Origin: Ensifer adhaerens
Lineage (GTDB): Bacteria; Pseudomonadota; Alphaproteobacteria; Rhizobiales; Rhizobiaceae
DNA length: 64,000 bases
NCBI RefSeq assembly: GCF_002940685.1
Contig: NZ_PNFP01000003.1
Location: forward strand, 186,001-250,000
Direction of reading: 5' to 3'
The notes under the pieces are model-generated. The model ran no database searches and was not told where the DNA came from. It was given only the letters and a program-made list of their open reading frames with translations. Made by a program: the position numbers and the translations under genes. This document shows, in pieces, positions 19,245 to 27,678 of this stretch. Each line of letters starts with the position of its first letter. Position 1 is the first letter of the stretch.

Positions 19245-19311
19245 GGTCTTTTGCCTCGTTGGGAAAAATGGCGGGGCGGTGCCGGGAGGAAGCATGCCGC
19301 CCCGCAAGCAA

Positions 19312-20652
19312 TCAGCCGTTGGTCTCGATGATCTCGGTCCAGGCCTGGTGGGCGTCGGCGATCGCCTGTTCCGCGCTCTTGGTGCCGGCGAGCGCCAGGG
19401 CCAGCTCGTCGGTCAGCGCATTTTCGAGTTTCGGGGCATAGACCGCGGTCGGCCAGGCCAGGCTGTTTTCCAGCGCGCCATCGTCGAGCAACGGCTGAAC
19501 AAGCGGCTGGAAGTCCTTGAACTTCTGCGATTTCAGCCCCGACTGGCGGTCCGGGTCGATGCCCGATCCGGTGAGCGCCAGAAGCTCCTGATGATAGTCC
19601 CTGCCGGTCGCAAACTTGATCAGGTCCCAGGCGACGTCCTTGTTCTTCGATCCGCTGGTGATCGCAAAGCCGAACCCGGCATTGAAAGCGAGGCGCGGCG
19701 TGGTGTTACCGCCGCCGACGGGGATGCGCGCCACGCCCCATTTGTCGACGATCTTCGAGCCCTTCGGGTCCTGGGCGTAGCCGCCAAGGTCGGTCCAGAA
19801 GTCGATCTGCGCCGCCTTTCCATTGAGAAAGGCGGGCAGCCCTTCCTCGAACCGCGTTTCGAGCGGGGTCGGCAGCGCGTGAGGCGCCGACGCAAGCAGC
19901 GACTTCAGTGCCAAAACGGCCTCTTTGCTGTCGAGCGCAGACGTGCCGTCCGGTTTCAGGAAGTTGCCGCCGAAGCCGGTGAGGCGGTTGGCATAGGTGG
20001 AAAGGATGATGACCGGGATCTTCGCGCCCAGAACCGCAGCACCATAGATGCCGTTCTTCTTTTCCGCCTCGGTGATCACCCTGGCGTTCTCGTTGTACTC
20101 GTCCCAGGTGGCCGGCGCCTTCAGACCGTGGCGGTCGAAGAGCTCCCGGTTATAGAACAAGAGATGGCTGTCGCCGTCATAGGGCAGGCCATAACGGCGG
20201 CCGTCATGCAGGGTGTATTGATCGTAGATCGTCTTTATGAAGTCTTCCGGCTGGATTTCGGCCTTGTCGCGCTCGATGAGATCCGTCACGTCCTCGATCA
20301 CGCCATCTTCGGCGAGCTGGCCCTTGTAGGTGTAGAAGTAGTCGATGACGTCGAACTGGTTGGCGCCCGACTGCGCGTCGAGCGTGGCCTTGACGCTGAC
20401 CTGGTCGTAGGGGACCGCCGTGACGTTGACCTTGGCGCCGGTCAATTTCTCGAAATCTTCGGCGATCTTCTTGCCGGTGACGACATGCGGCTGGATGATC
20501 AGGAGATTGATCGTGCGGCCGGCGTATTTGTTGCCGGACGCCAGGGCCGTCGAAGAGGCAAGCGGCGCGATGAAGGGAAGGGTGCCTGCGGCCGCGAGCG
20601 ACTTCAGCACGCTGCGGCGGCGATAGGCCTGACCGAAAATGGAACTGGACAT
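19312..20652 (-). CDS. extracellular sugar-binding protein (family 1) with Tat-like signal
   Basis: 446 residues. The N-terminus 'MSSSIFGQAYRRRSVLKSL' followed by an Ala-rich hydrophobic stretch ending at ALASG looks like a Tat signal peptide. The mature part is a family 1 ABC binding protein: 'FEKLTGAKVNVTAVPYDQ', 'DVIDYFYTYKGQLAEDG', 'RRYGLPYDGDSHLLFYNRELF', 'APATWDEY', 'FGFAITSGSKNKDVAWDLIKF'. It is the first gene of the minus-strand operon and provides substrate specificity for the two permeases. A palindromic operator lies about 120 bp upstream. Confidence 0.9.
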   Translation of the reverse strand: MSSSIFGQAYRRRSVLKSLAAAGTLPFIAPLASSTALASGNKYAGRTINLLIIQPHVVTGKKIAEDFEKLTGAKVNVTAVPYDQVSVKATLDAQSGANQFDVIDYFYTYKGQLAEDGVIEDVTDLIERDKAEIQPEDFIKTIYDQYTLHDGRRYGLPYDGDSHLLFYNRELFDRHGLKAPATWDEYNENARVITEAEKKNGIYGAAVLGAKIPVIILSTYANRLTGFGGNFLKPDGTSALDSKEAVLALKSLLASAPHALPTPLETRFEEGLPAFLNGKAAQIDFWTDLGGYAQDPKGSKIVDKWGVARIPVGGGNTTPRLAFNAGFGFAITSGSKNKDVAWDLIKFATGRDYHQELLALTGSGIDPDRQSGLKSQKFKDFQPLVQPLLDDGALENSLAWPTAVYAPKLENALTDELALALAGTKSAEQAIADAHQAWTEIIETNG

Positions 20653-21010
20653 GGGATCCTCCGTCGAAATCTGGGCTGGCCAGCGTTGCCGTCCGTTGCG
20701 CGCCGGGCAGGGCCCCGGTCTGCGCGTTTGCTGCCCAGCATCATGCGCAAGAAGCGCCAGCTTTCACACATATAGTCTATATATTTTATGCTCTATTTAG
20801 GAACGATTTTCCTGCTTGCTCCCGGCGGACGGGGCACGAATTTCTTCGAGACATCGTTTCCGGAGCGATGAAACCGAGGACCAGGGCGCGCCGATTGCAT
20901 GTCTGCGCGGCGGTTAAGCGCCAAATGCCGCCAACCGACGTCGGCGGTCCACGACAAAAACCGAAGATGGCGAGCAACATATGGTCGCCATGCTTCGTTG
21001 ATCGGCCTGG
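20653..21010. other. intergenic region holding the promoter of the second sugar operon
   Basis: This 358-bp stretch separates the binding-protein gene from the MFS gene, both on the minus strand. The AT-rich part (20765-20805) probably contains the leftward promoter together with the palindrome at 20770-20782. I see no convincing gene; a 64-codon minus-strand frame has poor composition and no ribosome binding site. Confidence 0.6.
20770..20782. promoter_or_regulatory. palindromic operator candidate ATATAG-T-CTATAT
   Basis: A perfect 13-bp inverted repeat with a single central base sits in the AT-rich promoter region upstream of the binding-protein gene. Its size fits GntR-FCD-type operators, and a GntR-FCD gene lies 4 kb away at 24926-25672, but the link is untested. 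Confidence 0.45.
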
Positions 21011-22204
21011 TCAATGGGCCGGACGTTGAACTTTCAACGAGAGCAGAATGCCGAGGGATGGCAGGACACCCGCCAAAAGAAGGTTGGTGCCGAGATTGAA
21101 CTGATCGACAATTCGACCGCCGGCCAGAGACCCGGCGGCAATACCGATGTTGAAGATTGCGACGAACAGGGCCGTCGCCACTTCGACGTCGGATGGGGCT
21201 GACTTCATCATCCAGGTTTGCAAGGAGACCGAGACGCCGCCATAGGCGAGGCCCCACAGAATGAGGATGATCGCCCCGCCGAGGGGTGAGTTTCCGAAGA
21301 AGGCGAAGGCGAACAGGACGGAGGCAAGAGCGGTCGCAATGGCAAGGAGGGTCGCGCCGACGCGTCCGGCGGCGACGGGGCCCGAAACGAAGTTTCCGCC
21401 GATGCCCGCTGCTCCATAGGCAAAAAGCAGGAGGCCGATCCATGCCGCGTCGATGCCCGAAACAATCTGCAGAAGCGGGCGTACGAATGTGTAGGCCATG
21501 AAATGACCCGCAACCAGCAGGAACGTGATCGCGAGACCGAATCGGATCCGGCGGTTCAAGAGCTGATTGCCGAACGCGCTCAAGCGGACGGACTGGTGGA
21601 CAGGCAGTGCAGGCAATGTCCCGAGGTTGATCACCAGCACGATCCCGCTAAAAAGCGCCATGGCGGCGAACGCCATGCGCCAGCCCGCCGCGTCGCCGAT
21701 GACGGCTCCGACGGGAACGCCGAGTACCGAAGCTGCCGCGACGCCGCCGAAAATGATCGCTGTCGCGACGCCAATCGATCGGCCCGATACCAGCCGCGGA
21801 GCAAGCCCCCCGGCAATCGCCCAGATGCCGCCCATGCAAAATCCGACAATGACGCGCGCCGCCAGAAGCAGACCGATCGAACCGGCAAGCGCCGAAACAA
21901 CGTTCGCAACAACCAGCAGCAAAAGAAGGGCGGTCAGGATGCGCCTTCTGTCGAGCCTGCCGGCCACGAGCACCACGGTGGGCGCAAAGAGCGCGGCCAG
22001 CAGCGCCGGCAGCGACAGCGTCAGGCCAGCGGTCCCCATCGACGTTTGAAGATCGTCTGCGATCGGCATCATCAACCCGACGGGCAGCATTTCGGTCGTC
22101 ACGACGCAGAAGGTCGACAGGCCGGCAGCATAGACGGCGGGCCAATCTTCCCTGTCGGCGCTTTCCATTTTGTGGAGACCCACGGTTTCTTCCTGAAGTT
22201 TCAT
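21011..22204 (-). CDS. MFS transporter, DHA1 (SotB/AraJ-like) efflux family
   Basis: 397 residues, start ATG 22204 after GAGG. Twelve membrane helices are predicted. The N-terminal helix region 'TTEMLPVGLMMPIADDLQTS' and motif A-like 'LVAGRLDRRRILTALLLL' are characteristic of DHA1 sugar/drug exporters such as SotB and AraJ. 'FCMGGIWAIAGGLAPRLV' is the family's helix 4. It is transcribed divergently from a LysR-type regulator, the usual arrangement for regulator-controlled efflux pumps. The substrate cannot be told from sequence. Confidence 0.9.
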   Translation of the reverse strand: MKLQEETVGLHKMESADREDWPAVYAAGLSTFCVVTTEMLPVGLMMPIADDLQTSMGTAGLTLSLPALLAALFAPTVVLVAGRLDRRRILTALLLLLVVANVVSALAGSIGLLLAARVIVGFCMGGIWAIAGGLAPRLVSGRSIGVATAIIFGGVAAASVLGVPVGAVIGDAAGWRMAFAAMALFSGIVLVINLGTLPALPVHQSVRLSAFGNQLLNRRIRFGLAITFLLVAGHFMAYTFVRPLLQIVSGIDAAWIGLLLFAYGAAGIGGNFVSGPVAAGRVGATLLAIATALASVLFAFAFFGNSPLGGAIILILWGLAYGGVSVSLQTWMMKSAPSDVEVATALFVAIFNIGIAAGSLAGGRIVDQFNLGTNLLLAGVLPSLGILLSLKVQRPAH

Positions 22205-22339
22205 TCGCTTGCCTCTTCACTCTCGAGCGGGGCCGCACAGCGGCGCGCGGCCAATTCTTCATGTCCCGTTGCGGGAACGTCGGGAGGCATTCTTTACTGC
22301 TTCTGAAATTCGGATAAATTGCCGCCATATGGAAACAAA

Positions 22340-22356
22340 GGGGACGAATTGTCCCC
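22340..22356. promoter_or_regulatory. inverted repeat GGGGAC-N5-GTCCCC in the MFS/LysR intergenic region
   Basis: A perfect 6-5-6 inverted repeat lies 15-31 bp before the LysR start codon, so it would fall in the regulator's leader or promoter. It could be an autoregulatory operator or a small mRNA hairpin near the ribosome binding site. Confidence 0.4.
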
Positions 22357-22370
22357 AATAGGATATTGCG

Positions 22371-23273
22371 ATGCTGGATCATCTCGGAGATGTGCGCGCC
22401 TTTGTTCGTGTCGCAGATGACCAGAGCTTTACCCAGGCGGCGGAACGGCTCGGCCTCTCGCGTTCCGCGGTCGGGAAATGTGTCGCACGTCTCGAAGACA
22501 ACATCGCAACGCGGCTGATCCATAGAACGACGCGCAGCGTCAGCCTTACGGAAGAGGGGCGGCTCTTCTACGAATACGCCGTCAGGATCCTGTCGGAAGC
22601 GGACGACGCAGAGTCCGCGTTGGCACAACGCCATCAGGCACCAAAAGGGCGCCTTCGCATCGACTTGCCGATCGCCATCGGCCGGCTGCACATTCTTCCG
22701 GTTCTGCAGCGGTTCCTGAAACGATGGCCCGAGGTCGAGGCGGACGTCTCGTTTACGGATGAGTATCGCGACATCGTCGGCGACGGCATCGACGTTGCCG
22801 TTCGTATCGGCGGGCCGACCGACAATCGCCTGATCCGGCGGGTACTGGCCTCCCATCGACTGATAACGTGTGCCGCGCCCGCCTACTTGCAGCAGCGCGG
22901 AACGCCGCAGTCCATCGAGGAACTGGCGCGTCACGACCGGATCGGGTTCAAACACGCAGGCGGACCTGTCGCGTGGCACTACAGGATCGGCGGGGAGGAC
23001 CGGGACGTCGGCGTCAAGGGAAACCTGCACCTTGGAAACACCGAGGCAATTCGCGACGCCTGTCTCTCGGGGATGGGTCTGGCGCAGCTGAGCGCGTTTC
23101 TGGTCGGCGGCGACATCAGGCAAGGCAGGCTTGTCCCGGTCCTTGAAGAATTCGAGCGCGACGAGCCGCCCGTTTGCGTCGTCTATCCGACACGCAAGCA
23201 TGTTTCTCCGAAAGTCCGCCTCTTTATCGAGGCCATTCGAGCGGAATGGGCGAACGGTGCGCCTTGGGCATGA
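22371..23273 (+). CDS. LysR-family transcriptional regulator
   Basis: 300 residues. The winged helix-turn-helix is at residues ~5-60 ('AFVRVADDQSFTQAAERLGLSRSAVGKCVARLE', written in part), followed by 'LIHRTTRSVSLTEEG'. The effector domain shows 'GRLRIDLPIAIGRLHILPVL' and 'DGIDVAVRIGGPTD', typical of the CrgA-like subgroup that controls efflux and oxidoreductase genes. It is divergent from the MFS gene by 166 bp and is probably its regulator. Confidence 0.92.
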   Translation: MLDHLGDVRAFVRVADDQSFTQAAERLGLSRSAVGKCVARLEDNIATRLIHRTTRSVSLTEEGRLFYEYAVRILSEADDAESALAQRHQAPKGRLRIDLPIAIGRLHILPVLQRFLKRWPEVEADVSFTDEYRDIVGDGIDVAVRIGGPTDNRLIRRVLASHRLITCAAPAYLQQRGTPQSIEELARHDRIGFKHAGGPVAWHYRIGGEDRDVGVKGNLHLGNTEAIRDACLSGMGLAQLSAFLVGGDIRQGRLVPVLEEFERDEPPVCVVYPTRKHVSPKVRLFIEAIRAEWANGAPWA

Positions 23274-23444
23274 ACCGTTTCTGCCCTTCGACGCAGCCTC
23301 ATTTGTACCGCCATAGGTCGATGGGGGCCGCAACCCGACGCCCATGCCGACTGCTGCAATCTCCTCGCGGGTTGCGAGCCACCGTCATGCGCACTACCTG
23401 TGATGCGCCAACAGCAGCCGCAACGGCCTGTCCTTGAGGTGATG

Positions 23445-23879
23445 ATGAAACTGCCCCCGCAAGCCGGCGGTCCGCCTGCGAGCAATCCCGACGTGTTCGA
23501 CGCATCCTGCTCGGCCCGGCATGCGCTCGAGTTGGTATCGACGAAATGGGCGATCCTCATCATGTCTGCGCTCGCGACTGGCTCGATGCGCAATGGCGCC
23601 TTGCTGCGCAAGGTCGACGGCATCTCGCAGAAGATGCTGACACAGACGCTCAAGGACCTCGAACGCAACGGGCTCGTGCAACGCCACGATCAGCAGACAA
23701 TTCCGCCTCATGTCGAATACAGCCTGAGCGCGATCGGCCTCTCGCTCAGCGAAACGCTGATCAGCCTGGACCGATGGGCGGAGCGGAACTTTCCGGAGCT
23801 GGACCGCTTCAGAGCCCAGTTTGATACCGCCACTGGCGCGGCGAAGGCGGCCAAGCGGCTGAAGATCCGCGCACCGTAG
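23445..23879 (+). CDS. HxlR-family transcriptional regulator
   Basis: 144 residues from ATG 23445, which has GAGG 5 nt upstream; GTG 23400 and ATG 23403 are weaker alternatives. The winged-helix domain includes 'CSARHALELVSTKWAILIM', 'RNGALLRKVDGISQKMLTQTLKDLERNGLV' (in part) and 'PPHVEYSLSAIGLSL', all HxlR hallmarks. HxlR proteins respond to electrophiles, quinones or redox state. It is convergent with the flavoprotein gene at 23908, a common partner class, so regulation of that gene is plausible. Confidence 0.88.
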   Translation: MKLPPQAGGPPASNPDVFDASCSARHALELVSTKWAILIMSALATGSMRNGALLRKVDGISQKMLTQTLKDLERNGLVQRHDQQTIPPHVEYSLSAIGLSLSETLISLDRWAERNFPELDRFRAQFDTATGAAKAAKRLKIRAP

Positions 23880-23907
23880 CAAAGGATCGATTGCCGTGCG
23901 GGTGTCG

Positions 23908-24537
23908 CTACGCCCAGACGCGCCCCGATCGCGGCGTGTCGATCTGGTAGTCTGAGGTGTGAGCGCTGAAGAAGTCCCGGCCGAAAAGGCGCGCGCGCCC
24001 GATCGGATCGCTCGGGTCGCGATGTATGTCGCTGCGCGCATTGCCATGGCCATGAACGACGCCGACGAACGTCGAACGCGTATAGCGGCTGAATTCCTGC
24101 AGCTGATGCTCCGGTCCAGCCGAAACGGTGGGGTAGGTCTCTTCGGAGCTGAGAACGAGGCCGATCCGTTTTCCGGTCATCTGCGCGACCACGGACGCCG
24201 AACGCGGATGCGACGCGGCGACGTAGCAGAACATTCTGTCGAAGAACGCCTTCAACTGCGCCGAGACGCCATACCAGTAGATCGGGCTTGCGGCCACGAA
24301 ACCGTCGGCGGGAAGGTAAGAACCGAAGAACGCCCGCCGGAAGCCGTCACCGATCGCGCATTCGCCATCGCTCGACCGGCATTGGCGACAGTCTCTTAAG
24401 AGGGCCGACAGGATGTCGTCGGCATGAACGGTCTCGACCTCGTGGCCTGCCTCGCGCAAGCCTTCCGCCACGGCATGTGCCATCGCCGTGGAGTTTCCGT
24501 CGCGTCGCGGGCTGGAGCAGAGAACCATTGCCTTCAT
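23908..24537 (-). CDS. flavodoxin-fold NAD(P)H-dependent oxidoreductase
   Basis: 209 residues from ATG 24537, 9 nt after GAGG. The FMN-binding loop 'MVLCSSPRRDGNSTAMA' is at residues 4-20, and 'ASPIYWYGVSAQLKAFFDRMF' near residue 85 is the second flavin-contact loop of the NADPH-dependent FMN reductase family. 'LLRDCRQCRSSDGECAIGD' places three cysteines near residue 50, as in iron-sulphur-flavoprotein relatives, although the spacing does not prove a cluster. The likely function is quinone, nitro or azo compound reduction. Confidence 0.85.
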   Translation of the reverse strand: MKAMVLCSSPRRDGNSTAMAHAVAEGLREAGHEVETVHADDILSALLRDCRQCRSSDGECAIGDGFRRAFFGSYLPADGFVAASPIYWYGVSAQLKAFFDRMFCYVAASHPRSASVVAQMTGKRIGLVLSSEETYPTVSAGPEHQLQEFSRYTRSTFVGVVHGHGNARSDIHRDPSDPIGRARLFGRDFFSAHTSDYQIDTPRSGRVWA

Positions 24538-24925
24538 CGATACCATCCTCAAACAGCGGGGCCCCGGAAAGACTGATATCCCGGTGCTCTGCTGCATGCC
24601 TATTTGGCTGGGGGCTCTTCTGACAAGTACGCACCTTGCGGTGCCTATGTCGCGCTGCGTTCGCGTGATTGAAGCGAATGCGGTCGGGCGGACCCGTTCC
24701 TCCTGCAAAGCCACGGCCTGCGCTCGCTCTTTCCCCGTGCGTTCCGGCACCACCGATCCGCTATCTGAGTTGAGGTCAGCGACGGCCAGTTCGATACCTG
24801 TCGGGCAGGGCGCCGCGATGCGTCGGCAATGAACTGGGCGGCGATTTCATGCAGTCAATATTCAGAATGTGATCCTGAACATCGCGGCGATTGGGTCCGC
24901 TGCCCTACCGCCCTCGCTCGCCTCG
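24538..24925. other. intergenic region between flavoprotein gene and GntR gene
   Basis: This 388-bp stretch contains the promoter side of the flavoprotein gene. A perfect inverted repeat GCACC-TTGC-GGTGC lies at 24631-24644, about 95 bp upstream of that start, and could be the HxlR operator. I see no supported gene here; a 114-codon plus-strand frame has no ribosome binding site and overlaps the flavoprotein gene. Confidence 0.5.
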
Positions 24926-25672
24926 TCAATGCAGGCCAAGGATCTCGCGCAGGTTCACATTCTCGCCATCGGACCGGGTATCCAGCGTGCCTCTGAGTTG
25001 GCCTATCCGGTCGCGCACAAGTGCAAGCGCGCCCGCCGCATCCCCGGCGGTCAATCGTGCGAGCATCTGGCGCGTGTAATCCGATTGCCGGCCTGCGGGC
25101 TGGACGCTCTGGTGAAGCGAAAGCGCAAGTGCCAGGCAGGATGCGTTTCGTTCCCATTCCCTTGCGAGCGTCCCGTTGCCATGGACCAGGCAAAGCAGGC
25201 TCCCGAACTCGATGTCGAAACGGCGCAGAAGCCGGAAATCATGTGCCGCCTCTGCCTTTTCTTCCGCCTTGCCGTGCTCGGCGATCCGGTCGAACTGGGA
25301 GGAGGAAATCGACGCGTGGTTTGCCGCAATTCGCTGGACGACGAACGTCTGCAACGCCTCGCTCATTTCGAGCATCTCCAGGGCCGATGGGAGCGTTGGG
25401 GATGCGACATAGGCGCCCTTGTTGGGTGGAAGGAAAACCAGCCCGTCCTGCTCCATGACCATCAGAACCTTGCGCATGACCGTGCGGCTGATGCCGTAGA
25501 TGTCGCACATCACGAGCTCTTCCAGTTTGACTCCTGGCTTCAGCTTGCGGTCGATGATGGCATTCCAGAGGTCAACGTGGATCTTCGCCTCGATGCCGCT
25601 CAAGGGCGCGCTCTGCATCAAGGCGGCATCTTCGCTCTGCAAGGCAGGAGAGAGGTAGTTGAACTTTGGCAT
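24926..25672 (-). CDS. GntR-family regulator with FCD effector domain
   Basis: 248 residues. Residues ~28-95 are the winged helix ('LWNAIIDRKLKPGVKLEELVM', 'YGISRTVMRKVLMVMEQDGLV', partial), preceded by a short N-terminal arm. The rest is an all-helical FCD domain with metal-binding type residues in 'FDIEFGSLLCLVHGNGTLA' and 'DYTRQMLARLTAGDAAGAL'. FCD regulators sense carboxylic acids or sugar acids. It stands alone, with no transporter or enzyme gene next to it, so its target is unknown; the ATATAGTCTATAT site 4 kb away is one candidate. Confidence 0.9.
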   Translation of the reverse strand: MPKFNYLSPALQSEDAALMQSAPLSGIEAKIHVDLWNAIIDRKLKPGVKLEELVMCDIYGISRTVMRKVLMVMEQDGLVFLPPNKGAYVASPTLPSALEMLEMSEALQTFVVQRIAANHASISSSQFDRIAEHGKAEEKAEAAHDFRLLRRFDIEFGSLLCLVHGNGTLAREWERNASCLALALSLHQSVQPAGRQSDYTRQMLARLTAGDAAGALALVRDRIGQLRGTLDTRSDGENVNLREILGLH

Positions 25673-25870
25673 CCGGGACCCGATTGTTCGTAAGGCGTTT
25701 GATAAGCTTTACATGGTTCAGCAGGCGCAAATCAATCGGTGCGGTCTTTGTTGCGCAAAACTGTATCGACGGATTCCGATTCCAGCTCAATCAAGGGCCA
25801 TCCAGGTGATACGGCAGCGGATCGCGTGCGTGCAATCGCGTCCGGAGTTTCGATGACTTTTCCATACAAA

Positions 25871-25902
25871 AATGCCCGCAACCAATACAGATTGCGGGCA
25901 TT
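25871..25902 (-). terminator. rho-independent terminator of the porin gene
   Basis: The perfect 11-bp stem AATGCCCGCAA (25871-25881) / TTGCGGGCATT (25892-25902) has a 10-nt loop. Read leftward, the hairpin is followed by TTTTTGTATGG, a proper U-tract, just after the porin stop codon. Confidence 0.9.
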
Positions 25903-25923
25903 ATGACTTGACGATGCCTTTCG

Positions 25924-26997
25924 TCAGAAGCTGCGCTGCAGGCGGACGAAGCCCGTCACGTAGTCGTCATCCTTGAACTTGGTGTCGTAGTCGACCTTGA
26001 CGTAATTGACGGTTGCACGAGCATCAAGACCTTCGGTGATCTTGTAGTCCGCGGTGACGCCAACCTTCCAAGCATTGCCGTTGCCGAAGCTCTCGTTGGG
26101 CGACGCAGCGCCCCTCCAGGCGGCGTTGAACAGAACGTCCCGGCGCAGATCGCCGAAGTACTGGGCTCCGGGCGTGATCGCCAGCCTGTCGGTGACGTTG
26201 AGGCGATAGGCGGCCGCAACGCTCCACTTGGAGGTGGACCAGTAGGCGTTCGGATCCGACGACCAGACGGCGAAGCCCTGGAGCACGCCCGGGCCGAGAT
26301 CCGCCGAAACCAGGCCGCGGATAGCGCCCTGTTTCACCTCGGTATCATAACCGCCGAGCAGGTCGAAGGAGGCGCCGCCGAGGGAGACAGAGGCAATGGC
26401 TTCAACGCCAACGCCGTTGTTTTTCGAGGTTACGCCTTCGAGTTCGTCGACGGCGATACCAGCCTGGAACGCACCGGCGTCGTAGGTGTAGGCGATCGAG
26501 TTGAAGACGGTCGTGTCGTTGCCTGTGATGTCGGTTTCGCCGTTCAGGCCCTTGTCCCACCAGCTGGCGAAATGGCCGGCGCGCAGGCCAGCGAGCTGGA
26601 TGTAGGCTTCATCGAGCTTGAAGTTGTTGTGGGCGTCGTTGTCGGTATCCGCCTGGATGGCGATGTAGCTGGTGAGCGCGCCGTACTCGGTATCGTTCTT
26701 GGCCTCGAGGATCAGTTGCGCGCGAGCGAACGCATCCCAGTCGGACGTCGATGGCTTGCCTTCCCAGCGGCCAGCGCTTTCACGCGGACCGAAGTTCGTC
26801 TGGAAACGAACGTAGCCGCCGATGCGCAGGCAGGTTTCCGTTCCGGGAATGTAAAAGAAGCCGGTGCCGAAGGCGTCGCAGACGCGGACATATTCCGTCG
26901 GCTCCGGTTCGGCCGCGATGATCGCGTCCGCCGCCTGGACGCCGGATGTTGCTGCGATCGCAGCGGCCGAACCCAAAAGTATGCTTTTCATAGTCAT
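25924..26997 (-). CDS. outer-membrane porin (Porin_2 / RopA family)
   Basis: 357 residues from ATG 26997 (AGAGGGA 8 nt upstream); a longer frame to 27072 would precede the signal peptide. Residues 1-24 (…SGVQAADA) are a Sec signal. 'TEYVRVCDAFGTGFFYIPG' and 'TCLRIGGYVRFQTNFG' are the conserved Porin_2 start, with the two cysteines typical of rhizobial RopA and Brucella Omp2 porins. The protein ends in a terminal Phe ('FVRLQRSF'), the outer-membrane assembly signal. It forms a general diffusion pore. This family is a good marker for Rhizobiales. Confidence 0.93.
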   Translation of the reverse strand: MTMKSILLGSAAAIAATSGVQAADAIIAAEPEPTEYVRVCDAFGTGFFYIPGTETCLRIGGYVRFQTNFGPRESAGRWEGKPSTSDWDAFARAQLILEAKNDTEYGALTSYIAIQADTDNDAHNNFKLDEAYIQLAGLRAGHFASWWDKGLNGETDITGNDTTVFNSIAYTYDAGAFQAGIAVDELEGVTSKNNGVGVEAIASVSLGGASFDLLGGYDTEVKQGAIRGLVSADLGPGVLQGFAVWSSDPNAYWSTSKWSVAAAYRLNVTDRLAITPGAQYFGDLRRDVLFNAAWRGAASPNESFGNGNAWKVGVTADYKITEGLDARATVNYVKVDYDTKFKDDDYVTGFVRLQRSF

Positions 26998-27678
26998 GGG
27001 AAAATCCCTCTCATTGGTCCTTCGATCAGGCAAGTTGGCTGCTTCACCCCTATCGATTGGGATGCGCGACATACTTGCTTCGCGCTGTGGTTGTTGGCGC
27101 CACCCGATCTTCGGTTGGCCAGCGCAGGCAATCGGGTATCACGATTTCATCCAAAGTGAATTCATAAAATTCACAATCTCAATTCAAATTTACAGCTTCT
27201 GCGATCCATATTGCAAAATAGATACACTTTCTGGCGGCTGCGCGTGTTGAAGCCTACTTCGCGGCGTTCGCCACGACTGATTTGCATTTCTCAATTGAGA
27301 TTTGTTTATTTCTGTATTGACATTGAGTTGGGTGGTGTTAGAAAGACGCTGCCTTGAGAAGAAGGCGATCTCCAAGTGGTCAACGCCGCCAGTCCATCCC
27401 TGCGACTGGCGGCGTTTGCTTTTGCCCGTGAGCAGCAAAGCGAATCGTCCGGCTCTTATCCTTCGATCGTGAAGGCGCATGCCGCGGGTCCGGCGATTGG
27501 GTCGGGAACGCTCGGCCTGCCGCGCAGGCAGCGGAGACTGCACGCGCCGTCCCCTGTTTCCGCGGCTGGCGCGGGCTGTGATCCGGCAACTTTGAGATTC
27601 GGCAGGCATCGCCCGATACCAGCGGTTACGTGCAGGCGCGTGGACAAAGCGACGCGCGTGGCCGTACGTGCCAGGAAC
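26998..27678. other. long intergenic region upstream of the porin gene
   Basis: This 681-bp stretch without a supported protein gene has an AT-rich part (27140-27340), unlike its surroundings, that holds the leftward porin promoter and a rightward TTGACA element. A strong hairpin at 27382-27416 suggests a small RNA (listed separately). Longer open frames here lack ribosome binding sites and have poor composition. Confidence 0.6.
27350..27423 (+). ncRNA. candidate small RNA with intrinsic terminator
   Basis: A TTGACA element (27317-27322) with a weak TAGAAA -10 box (27339-27344) predicts transcription from about 27350. About 30 nt later comes a perfect 13-bp stem AACGCCGCCAGTC (27382-27394) / GACTGGCGGCGTT (27404-27416), with a 9-nt loop, followed by TGCTTTT. 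A ~75-nt RNA with an unpaired 5' region would result. No ORF fits this unit, and I do not recognise it as a known rhizobial sRNA family. Confidence 0.35.
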
